From contig NZ_JAGLCD010000010.1 of NCBI RefSeq assembly GCF_023146395.1, positions 107,252-171,251 on the forward strand: a stretch of 64,000 nt of DNA, read 5' to 3'. The stretch comes from Aeromicrobium sp. (GTDB lineage: Bacteria; Actinomycetota; Actinomycetes; Propionibacteriales; Nocardioidaceae). The translations under genes and the position numbers were made by a program. Under the pieces are notes generated by a model. It saw only the letters and a program-made list of their open reading frames with translations. It did no database searches and was not told the DNA's origin. Position 1 is the stretch's first letter; every line of letters begins with the position of its first letter. Positions 31,817 to 39,820 of the stretch are shown one piece after another.

Positions 31817-33045
31817 CGTCTGCCGCCGACCTGCCCCGGGACTGGGCCCCGCACGTGGACCAGGTCGTGCCGTGGCGGCAGACCGTCCCGCAGGGTCCCA
31901 AGGCCGATCGGGAGATCCGCGAGATCGTGGTCCGGCGCCCGCCGACGATCGCCGACCTGACGATGACGCACGACCGGTCGCTGAAGGTCACGATGGATGC
32001 CGCGCTTGCCGGCCTGGCCCAGCTCGACCTGACGCACGGGCGCAAGCTGGGCGCCCTCGACCAGCTGCTCCTGCGGACCGAGTCGGTCTCGTCGTCGAAG
32101 ATCGAGAACATCGAGGCCAGCCTGGGCGACTACGGCAAGGCGCTGCACGGCGGCAAGGCCAACGCCTCGGCGGTCTCGATGGCCGACGCCACGCGCGCCC
32201 TGGCCGATGTCATCGGCGACGCCGGTCGCACGGGTGAGCTGCGGCTCGCGGCGATGCTCGGCGCGCACCGTGAGCTGTTCCGCCGCCATCCCGACATGCA
32301 CGCCAAGGCGGGCACCACCCGCACGGTCCAGAACTGGATCGGCGGCAGCGACTTCTCGCCGCGCAACGCGCTGTTCGTGCCGCCGCCTCCCGAGACCGTC
32401 GAGGGCTATCTCACCGACCTGTTCGCCTACGCCAACCGCGACGACGTCCCGGTGCTCGTCCAGGCGGCCGTCGTGCACGCCCAGTTCGAGTCGATCCACC
32501 CGTTCGTCGACGGCAACGGCCGCATCGGGCGCACCCTGATCCACGCCGTCCTGCGACGCCGTCGGGCCACGCGGAACATCACGGTGCCGATCGCGTCGGG
32601 GCTCGTGGCGCATCGCGACCGCTACTTCGACGCGCTGGGTGCCTACCGCCAGGGACATGCGCGTCCGCTCGTCGGCATGCTCACGAATGCCACCTTGATC
32701 GCGAGCCACGAGTCGCGGCGCACGGCCTCCAACCTGCACGAGATCGGCCGGGAGTGGGAGGAGGCGCTCGGGGGCGTCGTGGTGGGCAGTCCCGAGAGCC
32801 GGCTGCTGCGGCTGCTCGTGGCCGAGCCGATCGTCACGCTCGAGCTCGCGTCGCAGCAGACCGGGTACGGGGGCGCCGAGCTGCGGCACGGCATCGACCG
32901 GCTGCAGGCGGCCGGGGTCGTGACGGCCAAGGGTCGTCGGGGCCAGCGGATCTGGACGGCCCCCGCGATCCTCGACGAGCTGCACGACCTGACGGTGCGC
33001 ATCGAGTCGGTGACCCGCCGCACCGACGCCGCCGAACACGGGTAG
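31813..33045 (+). CDS. Fic family protein, class II (self-inhibited AMP-transferase type)
   Basis: A 410-residue Fic enzyme with a Fic_N domain (about 30-125), Fic core (about 130-300) and winged-helix C-terminus (about 335-405, LRLLVAEPIVTLELASQQTGYGGAELRHGIDRLQAAGVV). The catalytic motif HPFVDGNGRIGR begins at His229 and is intact. SSKIEN at residues 94-99 matches the inhibitory helix (S/T)xxxE(G/N), with Glu98 the residue that blocks ATP binding in the resting state. Such enzymes transfer AMP to target proteins. The winged helix suggests DNA binding or autoregulation. GTG start coupled to the MBL gene. Confidence 0.92.
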   Translation: MTSAADLPRDWAPHVDQVVPWRQTVPQGPKADREIREIVVRRPPTIADLTMTHDRSLKVTMDAALAGLAQLDLTHGRKLGALDQLLLRTESVSSSKIENIEASLGDYGKALHGGKANASAVSMADATRALADVIGDAGRTGELRLAAMLGAHRELFRRHPDMHAKAGTTRTVQNWIGGSDFSPRNALFVPPPPETVEGYLTDLFAYANRDDVPVLVQAAVVHAQFESIHPFVDGNGRIGRTLIHAVLRRRRATRNITVPIASGLVAHRDRYFDALGAYRQGHARPLVGMLTNATLIASHESRRTASNLHEIGREWEEALGGVVVGSPESRLLRLLVAEPIVTLELASQQTGYGGAELRHGIDRLQAAGVVTAKGRRGQRIWTAPAILDELHDLTVRIESVTRRTDAAEHG

Positions 33046-33085
33046 CTGTACGCGGCGGGCACCCGGCTCGCGAGTGACGGAGTTC

Positions 33086-33121
33086 GAGGGGTTGAGGGTG
33101 CCCTGGCACCCTCAACCCCTC
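33086..33121. terminator. Terminator between fic and the convergent TSUP gene
   Basis: GAGGGGTTGAGGGTGCC (33086-33102) and its exact complement (33105-33121) make a 17-bp perfect stem. The 2-base centre means the tip would open into a small loop. It lies 41 bases past the fic stop. Confidence 0.85.
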
Positions 33122-33150
33122 AGACTCGGTCGCGTCAGCGACCACGATCC

Positions 33151-33184
33151 CTCAGATTCCGTCCACCCTCGGATTCGGTCCACC
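33151..33184. repeat. Tandem 17-bp direct repeat
   Basis: CTCAGATTCCGTCCACC (33151-33167) is followed directly by CTCGGATTCGGTCCACC (33168-33184), two mismatches. A diverged shorter unit, CTCAGACTCGGTC, lies at 33119-33131. No function is evident; it lies just beyond the TSUP stop. Confidence 0.5.
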
Positions 33185-33204
33185 TGGCGGGGACGCGGCG
33201 GGAG

Positions 33205-33978
33205 TCACGCCCAGTAGGTGACGGCGACCGCGACGCCGGCGACCACGACGAGGGCGCGGAGCGCCGGCGCCGGGAGGTGGCGACCGATCTGCGCGCCGAT
33301 CCAGCCGCCGACGACCGACCCAGCCGCGAGCAGCGCGATGACGTGCCAGTCGAGCGGGGCGATGAACAGGAAGATCAGGGTCGCGACGATGTTGGACGCG
33401 AACACGGCGATCGTGCGCAGCGCGCTGATGACGGCGAGCGGGAGATCGAGGCCCAGGGCCAGGATCGCGATCAGCATGACGCCCTGGCCCGCCCCGAAGT
33501 AGCCGCCGTACACCCCGCAGGCCGCCGTTCCGGCGGCCAGTGGCGGTGTGATCGCGGTGCGATCGGCCTGGGCCTGCCCGCCTGCGGCTGCCGCGCGCCG
33601 CCGGAGGAAGGCGGAGACCCGTGGCTGCGCCGCGACCAGGGTGCACGCGAACACGATGAGCCAGGGGACCAGGCTCTCGAACACGTCGGACGGCAGTCGC
33701 AGCAGCAGGAGCGCCCCGGCGACGGCGGACGCCCCGCTCAGCACCATGACCGCCGCCACGAGACGGCGACGCCCCGCGAGCTCGCGGCGGTACGCGAACG
33801 TGCCGCTCACCCCGGCGGGCACGAGGCCGACGGTGTTCGACGAGCTGGCCGCGACGGGCGGCACCCCGATCGCGATCAGCACCGGGAAGCTCACGAGGGA
33901 CGCGACGCCGATCGAGGAGGTCGCGATGCCGGCGCCGAGACCGGCCAGCACGACCAGCAGCTGCTCGAGGCCGCTCAC
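33205..33978 (-). CDS. TauE/SafE (TSUP) family anion exporter
   Basis: A 257-residue membrane protein of about eight helices in two repeats: LLVVLAGLGAGIATSSIGVASLVSFPVLIAIGVPPVAASSSNTVGLVPAGVSG at the N-terminus and GTAACGVYGGYFGAGQGVMLIAILALGL near 150, the paired G-x-x-x-G signatures of TSUP. Members move small organic or sulfonate anions. It overlaps the GntR regulator gene as GTGA and is therefore controlled with it, opposite the carrier-CoA-transferase operon. It may export a product or overflow anion of that pathway; this is inference. Confidence 0.88.
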   Translation of the reverse strand: MSGLEQLLVVLAGLGAGIATSSIGVASLVSFPVLIAIGVPPVAASSSNTVGLVPAGVSGTFAYRRELAGRRRLVAAVMVLSGASAVAGALLLLRLPSDVFESLVPWLIVFACTLVAAQPRVSAFLRRRAAAAGGQAQADRTAITPPLAAGTAACGVYGGYFGAGQGVMLIAILALGLDLPLAVISALRTIAVFASNIVATLIFLFIAPLDWHVIALLAAGSVVGGWIGAQIGRHLPAPALRALVVVAGVAVAVTYWA

Positions 33979-34688
33979 TCGTCGTCGTGCAGGATCGCGA
34001 CGTCGCTCACGCGCATCACGTGGTCGTGCATCGCCCGGGCCGCCGCGGCCGGGTCTGCCGCGCGGATCGCGTCGGCGATCCGGCGATGGTCGGCGAGCGA
34101 CTCCCGGGGCCGACCCGGCTGACCCAGGGACTCGATCCGGGTCTCCAGCACGAGCTCGCTGATCTCCTGCATCATCTTCGAGAGCAGGTCCGACGCGGCA
34201 GCCGCGGTCACGGCGGCGTGGAACAGCTCGTCGCCCTCGACGCCGCGCCCGCCGGCGAGCACGTCGGCCTCCATCGCGTCGAGTGCGGCGTCGATCCGGG
34301 CGAGGTGCTCGTCGGTGCGCCGCTGCGCGGCGAGCGCCGCGATCTTGGACTCCAGGGCGTCGCGGGCGTCGATGATCTCCGGGAGCCGGTTGGCGTGGGC
34401 GCGGATCGCCTCGACGATGCGCGGGGTGCCGGCGACGTCGGTCACGATCGCCCCGTCGCCGTGCCGGACCACGACCGCCCCGACGACCTCGAGGGCGACG
34501 AGCGCCTGGCTGATCGTCGCCCGGCTCACGCCGAGCTGCGTCGCGAGCTCGCGCTCGGGCGGCAGGCGGTCGCCGGAGCGGATGTCGTTGGAGGCGATCC
34601 ACTCGGTGATCTGGCCAGCGACCTGCTCGTACAGGCGGGGACGCTGCACGGGCTTGAGCTGCTGGCGAGGAGATTCCAGGCGTGACAT
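33975..34688 (-). CDS. GntR family regulator with FCD ligand domain (FadR subfamily)
   Basis: A 237-residue regulator. The winged helix-turn-helix is residues 18-82 (PRLYEQVAGQITEWIASNDIRSGDRLPPERELATQLGVSRATISQALVALEVVGAVVV). The FCD domain covers about 95-225, with the metal/ligand residues D (ARDALE), H (FHAAVTAAA) and H (DHRRIADAI, HDHVMRV) expected in FCD proteins that sense organic acids. It diverges from the MatC-like operon across a 97-base gap carrying a -35/-10 pair and an 11-base palindrome. FCD GntR proteins next to MatC-like carriers are commonly dicarboxylate sensors, for example MatR for malonate. Confidence 0.9.
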   Translation of the reverse strand: MSRLESPRQQLKPVQRPRLYEQVAGQITEWIASNDIRSGDRLPPERELATQLGVSRATISQALVALEVVGAVVVRHGDGAIVTDVAGTPRIVEAIRAHANRLPEIIDARDALESKIAALAAQRRTDEHLARIDAALDAMEADVLAGGRGVEGDELFHAAVTAAAASDLLSKMMQEISELVLETRIESLGQPGRPRESLADHRRIADAIRAADPAAAARAMHDHVMRVSDVAILHDDE

Positions 34689-34700
34689 GCGGCCATCGTA

Positions 34701-34735
34701 TTGACAACCGTCGCATTGACCTATTGGCTAGGCCA
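34701..34735 (+). promoter_or_regulatory. Promoter and candidate GntR operator
   Basis: TTGACA (34701-34706), 17 bases, then TTGGCT (34724-34729) forms a promoter for the carrier operon. TGGCTAGGCCA (34725-34735) is a perfect 11-base palindrome covering the -10 and is a good place for repression. ATTGAC also repeats at 34700 and 34715. Confidence 0.5.
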
Positions 34736-34785
34736 CTGAACCACTGGAAGTGACGCCAGTCACACGGGATGGAAGAAGGACCCTC

Positions 34786-36120
34786 ATGGGACCGGAATGG
34801 GTAGCGATCATCGCGCTGGTCGCGTTGTTCCTCATCGGCTCGCTGCTGCCGATCAACATGGGTGCGCTGGCGTACGTCGCCGCGTGGCTCGTCGGCATGT
34901 ACGCGCTCGACCTCGACGAGAAGGAGATCCTCGCCGGCATCAGCGGTGATCTCGTCCTGACGCTGATCGGCGTCACGTACCTGTTCGCGATCGCCCGCAA
35001 CAACGGGACGGTCGACCTGATCGTGGAGACGGCCGTCAAGTCGGTCGGCGGCCGCGTCGCGCTGATCCCGTGGGTCATGTTCGGGGTCACGGCGCTGCTG
35101 ACCGCGATCGGTGCCGCGAGCCCCGCCGCCTGCGCCATCATCGGCCCGATCGCGCTCGGCTTCGCCGGCCGCTACAACATCAGCCCGCTCATGATGGGCA
35201 TGTTCGTCGTGCACGGCGCCCAGGGCGGCGGCTTCAGCCCGATCAGCATCTACGGCACGATCACGAACTCCGTCATGGAGGAGAACGGCCTGCCGGTCAG
35301 CGAGATGACGGTCTTCCTCGCGAGCCTGATCGTCAACCTGATCATGGCCACGATCCTGTTCTTCGCCCTCGGCGGCCGGCGCCTCATGGCGCAGCGCATC
35401 GAGCCCGACGAGGAGGTCGACGGCGGCCTCCACGCCGACGGTTCGTCCGGTGGCACCCCGGTCTCCACCCGGGGCCAGGGCACCGACACCCTGATGGGCA
35501 CGCAGAAGGCCTCGGGCGTGCGCCTGGAGCAGGTCCTGACGCTCCTGGCCTTCGTCGGCACCGCCCTCACGGCCCTGGTGTTCGACAAGAACATCGGCTT
35601 CGTCGCGATCACCGCGGCGGTCATCCTGGCGATGCTCTCGGGCAACCAGCACAAGGGTGCGGTCAACCAGATCGCGTGGCCCACGGTCCTGCTCGTCGCG
35701 GGCGTCAGCACGTATGCCGCGATCCTCACCCAGGCCGGCTCGCCGGAGTTCGTGGGCCGCTGGGCCGCCGGGCTCGGCGCGGTCGCGATCGGGGCGCTCG
35801 TGCTCTGCTACGTCGGTGGCGTCGTCTCGGCGTTCGCGTCGTCGACCGCCCTGCTGCCCGTCATCGTCCCGATCGCGATCCCGCTGATCGTCGACGGTGG
35901 CATCCACCCGGCGATGTTCGTCGCGGCACTGGCGGTCAGCTCGACCATCGTCGACGTGAGCCCCTTCTCGACCAACGGCGCGCTGATGCTCGCCAACCGA
36001 CCCGACACGATCAGCGAGCCGGCGTACTACCGCCAGATCATCCGGTACAGCGTCATCGTCGTGGTCGCCGGACCGCTGCTGGTCTGGGCCGCGCTCGTGC
36101 TCCCGGGATGGGGGGCCTGA
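34786..36120 (+). CDS. MatC-like dicarboxylate (SLC13-type) carrier
   Basis: A 444-residue membrane protein with about eleven helices. The N-terminal half begins GPEWVAIIALVALFLIGSLLPINMGALAYVAAW, typical of the MatC_N domain, with AIGAASPAACAIIGPIAL near residue 107. The second half has VSAFASSTALLPVIVPIAIPL near 350 and VSSTIVDVSPFSTNGALML near 388, the paired hairpin motifs of the ion transporter superfamily. MatC was first described as a malonate carrier. AGAAGGA lies 6 bases before the ATG. It is first in an operon with a CoA-transferase and a carboxyltransferase, so the imported acid is likely activated to a CoA thioester. Confidence 0.85.
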   Translation: MGPEWVAIIALVALFLIGSLLPINMGALAYVAAWLVGMYALDLDEKEILAGISGDLVLTLIGVTYLFAIARNNGTVDLIVETAVKSVGGRVALIPWVMFGVTALLTAIGAASPAACAIIGPIALGFAGRYNISPLMMGMFVVHGAQGGGFSPISIYGTITNSVMEENGLPVSEMTVFLASLIVNLIMATILFFALGGRRLMAQRIEPDEEVDGGLHADGSSGGTPVSTRGQGTDTLMGTQKASGVRLEQVLTLLAFVGTALTALVFDKNIGFVAITAAVILAMLSGNQHKGAVNQIAWPTVLLVAGVSTYAAILTQAGSPEFVGRWAAGLGAVAIGALVLCYVGGVVSAFASSTALLPVIVPIAIPLIVDGGIHPAMFVAALAVSSTIVDVSPFSTNGALMLANRPDTISEPAYYRQIIRYSVIVVVAGPLLVWAALVLPGWGA

Positions 36121-37376
36121 TGGCGGGGCAGGACCTGCACGGGCAGGGGCTCGGGCAGGGCCCCCTGTCGGACCTGCTGGTCGTCGATCTGTCCCGGGCC
36201 CTCGCGGGTCCGCACGCGACGATGATGCTCGGCGACCTCGGGGCGCGGATCGTCAAGATCGAGAATCCGGCCCACGGCGACGACACCCGCGGATGGGGCC
36301 CGCCGTTCCGCTGGCCCGCCGGCGACGGGCACGTGGGGCAGCCCGACGAGGGCGACGAGGACGCCCGTGAGTCGACGTACTTCCTGTCGGCCAACCGCAA
36401 CAAGGAGTCCGTCGCGCTCAACCTCAAGGACGAGCGTGACCGCGAGGTGCTGCTCGGGCTGGTCGACCGGGCCGACGTCCTCGTGGAGAACTTCCGCACG
36501 GGGGTGCTGGACCGGCTCGGCCTCGGCTTCGACACGTTGATGCAGCGCAACCCGCGCCTCGTGGTGCTGTCGATCACCGGCTTCGGCCACGACGGCCCCG
36601 AGGGCGGCCGGTCGGGGTACGACCAGATCGCGCAGGGCGAGGCCGGACTGATGTCCATCACGGGTTCGGCCGCCGACGACCCGCAGAAGGTCGGCACCCC
36701 GATCTCGGACATCCTCGGCGGGATGTACGGCGCGTACGGCCTGATGGCCGCCCTGCACGAACGGGAGCGCACCGGCAAGGGGCAGGTCGTCCGCACGTCG
36801 CTGCTCTCGGCCACGGTCGGCGTCCTCGGCTTCCAGGGCACGCGGTGGACGATCGCCGAGACGGTCGGTCGCGCCGCGGGCAACCACCACGCGTCGATCT
36901 CGCCCTACGGCCTGTTCCGGTGCGCCGATGGCGCGGTGCAGATCGCGGTCGGCAGCGAGGGGCTCTGGCAGGACTTCTGTGAAGGATTCGACCTGGACCC
37001 GGCGATGCCGGGCTTCGGCACCAACCCCGAGCGGGTCGGCCGCCGGGAGGAGACGATCGAGATCGTCGAGCAGGTCTTCGCCGACTGGCCGGCCGAGAAG
37101 CTCCTCGCCCGCCTGGCCGAGATCGGCATTCCCGCCGGCAAGGTGCGGTCGATCGACGAGGTGTTCGCCTGGGACCAGACCCGCAGCCAGGGCCTGCTGA
37201 TCGACGTCGAGCACTCGACGCTCGGCGACATCCAGCTCCCCGGGCCGCCGTTGCGCTTCTTCGACGGCGACACCGAGACGACCTTCCGGGGGCACCGGGC
37301 GCCGCCGGTGCTCGACGAGCACGGTGCGGCGGTCCGCGCGTGGGTCGCGGAAGAGCGTGAGGGCCGCGATGGGTGA
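36120..37376 (+). CDS. Class III (CaiB/BaiF) CoA-transferase
   Basis: A 418-residue family III CoA-transferase. LLVVDLSRALAGPHATMMLGDLGARIVKIENPAHGDDTRGWGPPF is the family opening, followed by STYFLSANRNKESVALNLKDERDREVL. The catalytic Asp lies in SGYDQIAQGEAGLMSITG near residue 168, and GTPISDILGGMYGAYGLMAALHERERTGKGQVV is the second signature. It starts on the last base of the carrier gene (TGATG) and overlaps the next gene by 8 bases. It would load the imported acid onto CoA from a donor such as acetyl-, succinyl- or formyl-CoA. Exact donor and acceptor are not readable from sequence. Confidence 0.9.
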   Translation: MAGQDLHGQGLGQGPLSDLLVVDLSRALAGPHATMMLGDLGARIVKIENPAHGDDTRGWGPPFRWPAGDGHVGQPDEGDEDARESTYFLSANRNKESVALNLKDERDREVLLGLVDRADVLVENFRTGVLDRLGLGFDTLMQRNPRLVVLSITGFGHDGPEGGRSGYDQIAQGEAGLMSITGSAADDPQKVGTPISDILGGMYGAYGLMAALHERERTGKGQVVRTSLLSATVGVLGFQGTRWTIAETVGRAAGNHHASISPYGLFRCADGAVQIAVGSEGLWQDFCEGFDLDPAMPGFGTNPERVGRREETIEIVEQVFADWPAEKLLARLAEIGIPAGKVRSIDEVFAWDQTRSQGLLIDVEHSTLGDIQLPGPPLRFFDGDTETTFRGHRAPPVLDEHGAAVRAWVAEEREGRDG

Positions 37377-38805
37377 GAAGGTGTCGGCCCACGACCTGGT
37401 GGGTCTGGTGCTCGACGACGGCTCGTTCGAGTCGTGGGACGAGCCGATCGACCGCAGCGGATACCCCGAGCAGTACCGGGCCGAGCTCGAGCGGGCGACG
37501 GAGCGCAGCGGGGTCGACGAGTCGGTCATCACCGGCCGTGGCACCGTCAGCGGCCGGCCCGTGGCGTTCGTCGTCAACGAGTTCGGCTTCCTGGCCGGGT
37601 CGATCGGCCGTGACGCCGCCGCGCGCCTCACGGCCGCCGTCCGGCGGGCGACGGCCGAGGGTCTGCCGCTGCTCGCCTCGACCGCGTCCGGGGGCACCCG
37701 CATGCAGGAGGGGACCCCGGCGTTCGTGCGGATGGTCGACATCAGCCGGGCGATCATGGACCACCGTGCGGCGGGCCTGCCCTACCTCGTGCACCTGCGC
37801 CACCCCACGACCGGCGGGGTGTTCGCGTCCTGGGGCTCCCTGGGACACGTGACGGTCGCCGAGCCCGGAGCCCTCGTGGGTTTCCTCGGGCCCAAGGTCT
37901 ACGAGCTCTTGAACGGACGGCCCTTCCCGGCCGGGGTGCAGGTCAGCGAGAACCTCGCCGACCGCGGCATCATCGACGCCGTCGTGAAGGTGCAGGACCT
38001 GCCTGCCGTCGTCGAGCAGGCGCTCGGGATCCTGCTCGATCCGGTGGGCGACCCCTCGCGGGAGCGACGTGGCGGTGAGGTCGCGACCCGCCGCGACACC
38101 TGGGCCTCGATCGAGGTCACCCGCGGGCCGGACCGCGCCGGGGTGCGGGACCTGCTGCGTCACGGCAGCGACACGACGCTGCGGCTCCAGGGCACCGACG
38201 AGGGGGAGCGGGACAGGGCGATGCTCGTCGCACTCGCGCGCGTCGACGGTGTCCCCTGCGTCGTGATCGGCCAGGACCGGACGACCCAGACCCCGGAGTC
38301 ACCGATGGGTCCTGCGGCCCTGCGGGAGGCGCGCCGCGGGATGCGCCTGGCGGCCGAGCTGGGTCTGCCCCTCGTCTCGGTCATCGACACCCCGGGCGCC
38401 GAGCTGTCCCCGGAGGCCGAGCAGGGCTCGATCGCGGGGGAGATCGCGCGCTGCATCGCGACGATGTCGACGATGCAGGTGCCGACCGTGTCGGTGCTGC
38501 TGGGCGAGGGGTGCGGCGGAGGCGCGCTCGCGCTCCTGCCCGCCGACGTCACGCTCGCGACCGAGCACGCCTGGCTCTCACCGCTGCCGCCCGAGGGGGC
38601 CAGCGCGATCGTGCACGGCGACGTGGACCACGCGGCCCAGATGGCCGAGCAGCAGCGGGTCTCGGTGCTCGAGCTGCGCGCACAGGGCACGGTGCACCGC
38701 GTGCTGCCGGAGCCGGACGGCGACACGCCCGCCGCGCTCGCGGCGGCGATGGCCGCCGAGATCGGTCACGAGCTGAGACGCCTCACGACTCCGGTGCGGT
38801 CGTGA
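37369..38805 (+). CDS. Fused AccD-AccA-like carboxyltransferase, probably a malonyl-CoA-type decarboxylase
   Basis: A 478-residue protein with two crotonase-fold halves. The N-half (about 1-240) has ASTASGGTRMQEGTPAFVRM and TTGGVFASWGSLGHVTVAEPGALVGFLGPKV, as in bacterial AccD. The C-half (about 260-470) has VSVIDTPGAELSPEAEQGSIAGEIARCI and LGEGCGGGALALLP, as in AccA. The AccD zinc finger is absent and no biotin carboxylase or biotin carrier gene is nearby. Together with the MatC-like carrier and CoA-transferase this resembles the MdcD-MdcE decarboxylase pair of malonate decarboxylase, here fused and perhaps acting on free malonyl-CoA. That function is inference. Overlaps the preceding gene by 8 bases. 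Confidence 0.75.
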   Translation: MGEKVSAHDLVGLVLDDGSFESWDEPIDRSGYPEQYRAELERATERSGVDESVITGRGTVSGRPVAFVVNEFGFLAGSIGRDAAARLTAAVRRATAEGLPLLASTASGGTRMQEGTPAFVRMVDISRAIMDHRAAGLPYLVHLRHPTTGGVFASWGSLGHVTVAEPGALVGFLGPKVYELLNGRPFPAGVQVSENLADRGIIDAVVKVQDLPAVVEQALGILLDPVGDPSRERRGGEVATRRDTWASIEVTRGPDRAGVRDLLRHGSDTTLRLQGTDEGERDRAMLVALARVDGVPCVVIGQDRTTQTPESPMGPAALREARRGMRLAAELGLPLVSVIDTPGAELSPEAEQGSIAGEIARCIATMSTMQVPTVSVLLGEGCGGGALALLPADVTLATEHAWLSPLPPEGASAIVHGDVDHAAQMAEQQRVSVLELRAQGTVHRVLPEPDGDTPAALAAAMAAEIGHELRRLTTPVRS

Positions 38806-39217
38806 GCGCGGTGACCCAGGACTGAGGGTCCTCGACGCGCATCGCGGCGGCGTCCCCGAGCCCGTTCTCCTCCCACGTCAGGAGGAGGGCGGGCTCGGCG
38901 AACGTGCGGCCCAGGAACGTCGAGGTGACGGACGCGCCCGTGAGGGACTCGCGCGCCACCTGGACCTCGGGTCCGTTCGTCGCCGGCACCAAGGCGACGA
39001 CCTCGTCGGTGCGCACCAGGGTGCCGACCGCGGGCTTCTGGTCGCGCCCGGCCGAGGCTCGACCGAGCAGCACCGCCACCTCCCGGTGACCGCCCAGCTC
39101 GCGCAGGTGACGCCGTGCCCCGCGAGTGGCGCGGAGGAACCGCCACGCCCCGAGAGCGACGACGGCCAGGACGAGGACGAGGACCGCCGCGAGGACGGTC
39201 AGGACGAGCTCGAGCAC
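38783..39217 (-). CDS. Single-pass membrane protein, unknown function
   Basis: A 144-residue protein with one N-terminal membrane helix (VLTVLAAVLVLVLAVVALGAWRF, residues 5-27), then a basic stretch (RATRGARRHLRELGGHR) that should stay in the cytoplasm, and a beta-rich domain of about 100 residues with RTDEVVALVPA and LLLTWEENGLGDAAAM. I do not recognise it; the layout resembles DUF2550-type PH-like proteins but the match is weak. The GTG start is supported by CAGACT six bases upstream, a near-TANNNT -10. Its last 23 bases overlap the convergent carboxyltransferase gene. Confidence 0.65.
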   Translation of the reverse strand: MLELVLTVLAAVLVLVLAVVALGAWRFLRATRGARRHLRELGGHREVAVLLGRASAGRDQKPAVGTLVRTDEVVALVPATNGPEVQVARESLTGASVTSTFLGRTFAEPALLLTWEENGLGDAAAMRVEDPQSWVTALTTAPES

Positions 39218-39223
39218 GGGCCC

Positions 39224-39229
39224 AGTCTG
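39224..39229 (-). promoter_or_regulatory. Possible leaderless -10 CAGACT (minus strand)
   Basis: CAGACT on the minus strand, six bases before the GTG at 39217. One base from TANNNT. Confidence 0.4.
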
Positions 39230-39245
39230 CCGCAGCCGCGACCCG

Positions 39246-39692
39246 TCACGGGCACGCGACCGGGATGATCAGCAGGTAGCACTGTCGCGGCGGCGGCGTC
39301 GTCGGCGCGGGCGCGGGCGTGGTCGGCGCGGGGGTCGTCGGGGCTGCCGTCGGAGCCGCCGGCGTCGGGGAGGCCGTCGCCGTCTGGGGCCGGTCGCCGC
39401 GGGTGGAGGTCGGGGTCGAGCCGGCGCTCGTCAGCGCCTCGACCTCGGTCGCGGCGTCCTCGGACGGCTCGGGACGCGCGCTCGGCACCGCCTCGGCCGT
39501 CAGGGCACCGGGCACGTCCGCCGCGGACGGCGGAGCGACCGAGACCGAGGGCCGGGCGGTCTCGGCCTCGGTGCGCGAGCTGCCCCCGCTGATCGCGTCG
39601 GACGTGAAGGCGAACGTGATGAGTGCAGCGACGGCGACCGTGGCAACGACGGTGATCGCGACGAGTCGGACCAGCCGGTTCGTGAGCAGCAT
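39246..39692 (-). CDS. Secreted or membrane-anchored Pro/Thr/Ala-rich protein
   Basis: A 148-residue protein with an N-terminal membrane anchor or signal (LTNRLVRLVAITVVATVAVAALITFAF, residues 3-29). A low-complexity external part is rich in Pro, Thr and Ala (TPAAPTAAPTTPAPTTPAPAPTTPPP), and the short tail RQCYLLIIPVACP carries two Cys that could form a disulfide. Such tails are common in cell-wall-associated actinobacterial proteins. No domain is recognised. GAGG lies about 9 bases before the ATG at 39692. It lies directly after an unknown single-pass membrane protein and may be functionally linked. Confidence 0.62.
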   Translation of the reverse strand: MLLTNRLVRLVAITVVATVAVAALITFAFTSDAISGGSSRTEAETARPSVSVAPPSAADVPGALTAEAVPSARPEPSEDAATEVEALTSAGSTPTSTRGDRPQTATASPTPAAPTAAPTTPAPTTPAPAPTTPPPRQCYLLIIPVACP

Positions 39693-39809
39693 GGGGGACA
39701 ACCTCAGGTCGGGGGCGACGACGATCCACCTTACGGCCCGAGCGCGACGCGGGGGAGCAGAACGGGACGGACGCCTCATTCTCGTCCTGCGACGCATAGC
39801 GGGGCGTGT

Positions 39810-39815
39810 TAGCGT
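39810..39815 (+). promoter_or_regulatory. Leaderless -10 element TAGCGT
   Basis: TAGCGT five bases before the ATG at 39821. Confidence 0.58.
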
Positions 39816-39820
39816 CAGGC

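Noticed and set aside
33086..33184. Repeats after fic as a short CRISPR array
   Set aside because: The units are directly adjacent without spacers, and the palindrome is an ordinary terminator stem.
37369..38805. Carboxyltransferase as a standard acetyl- or propionyl-CoA carboxylase beta subunit
   Set aside because: Sequence motifs follow AccD plus AccA rather than the PccB type, the zinc finger is missing, and no biotin subunit gene is nearby; kept as a probable decarboxylase with the alternative stated.
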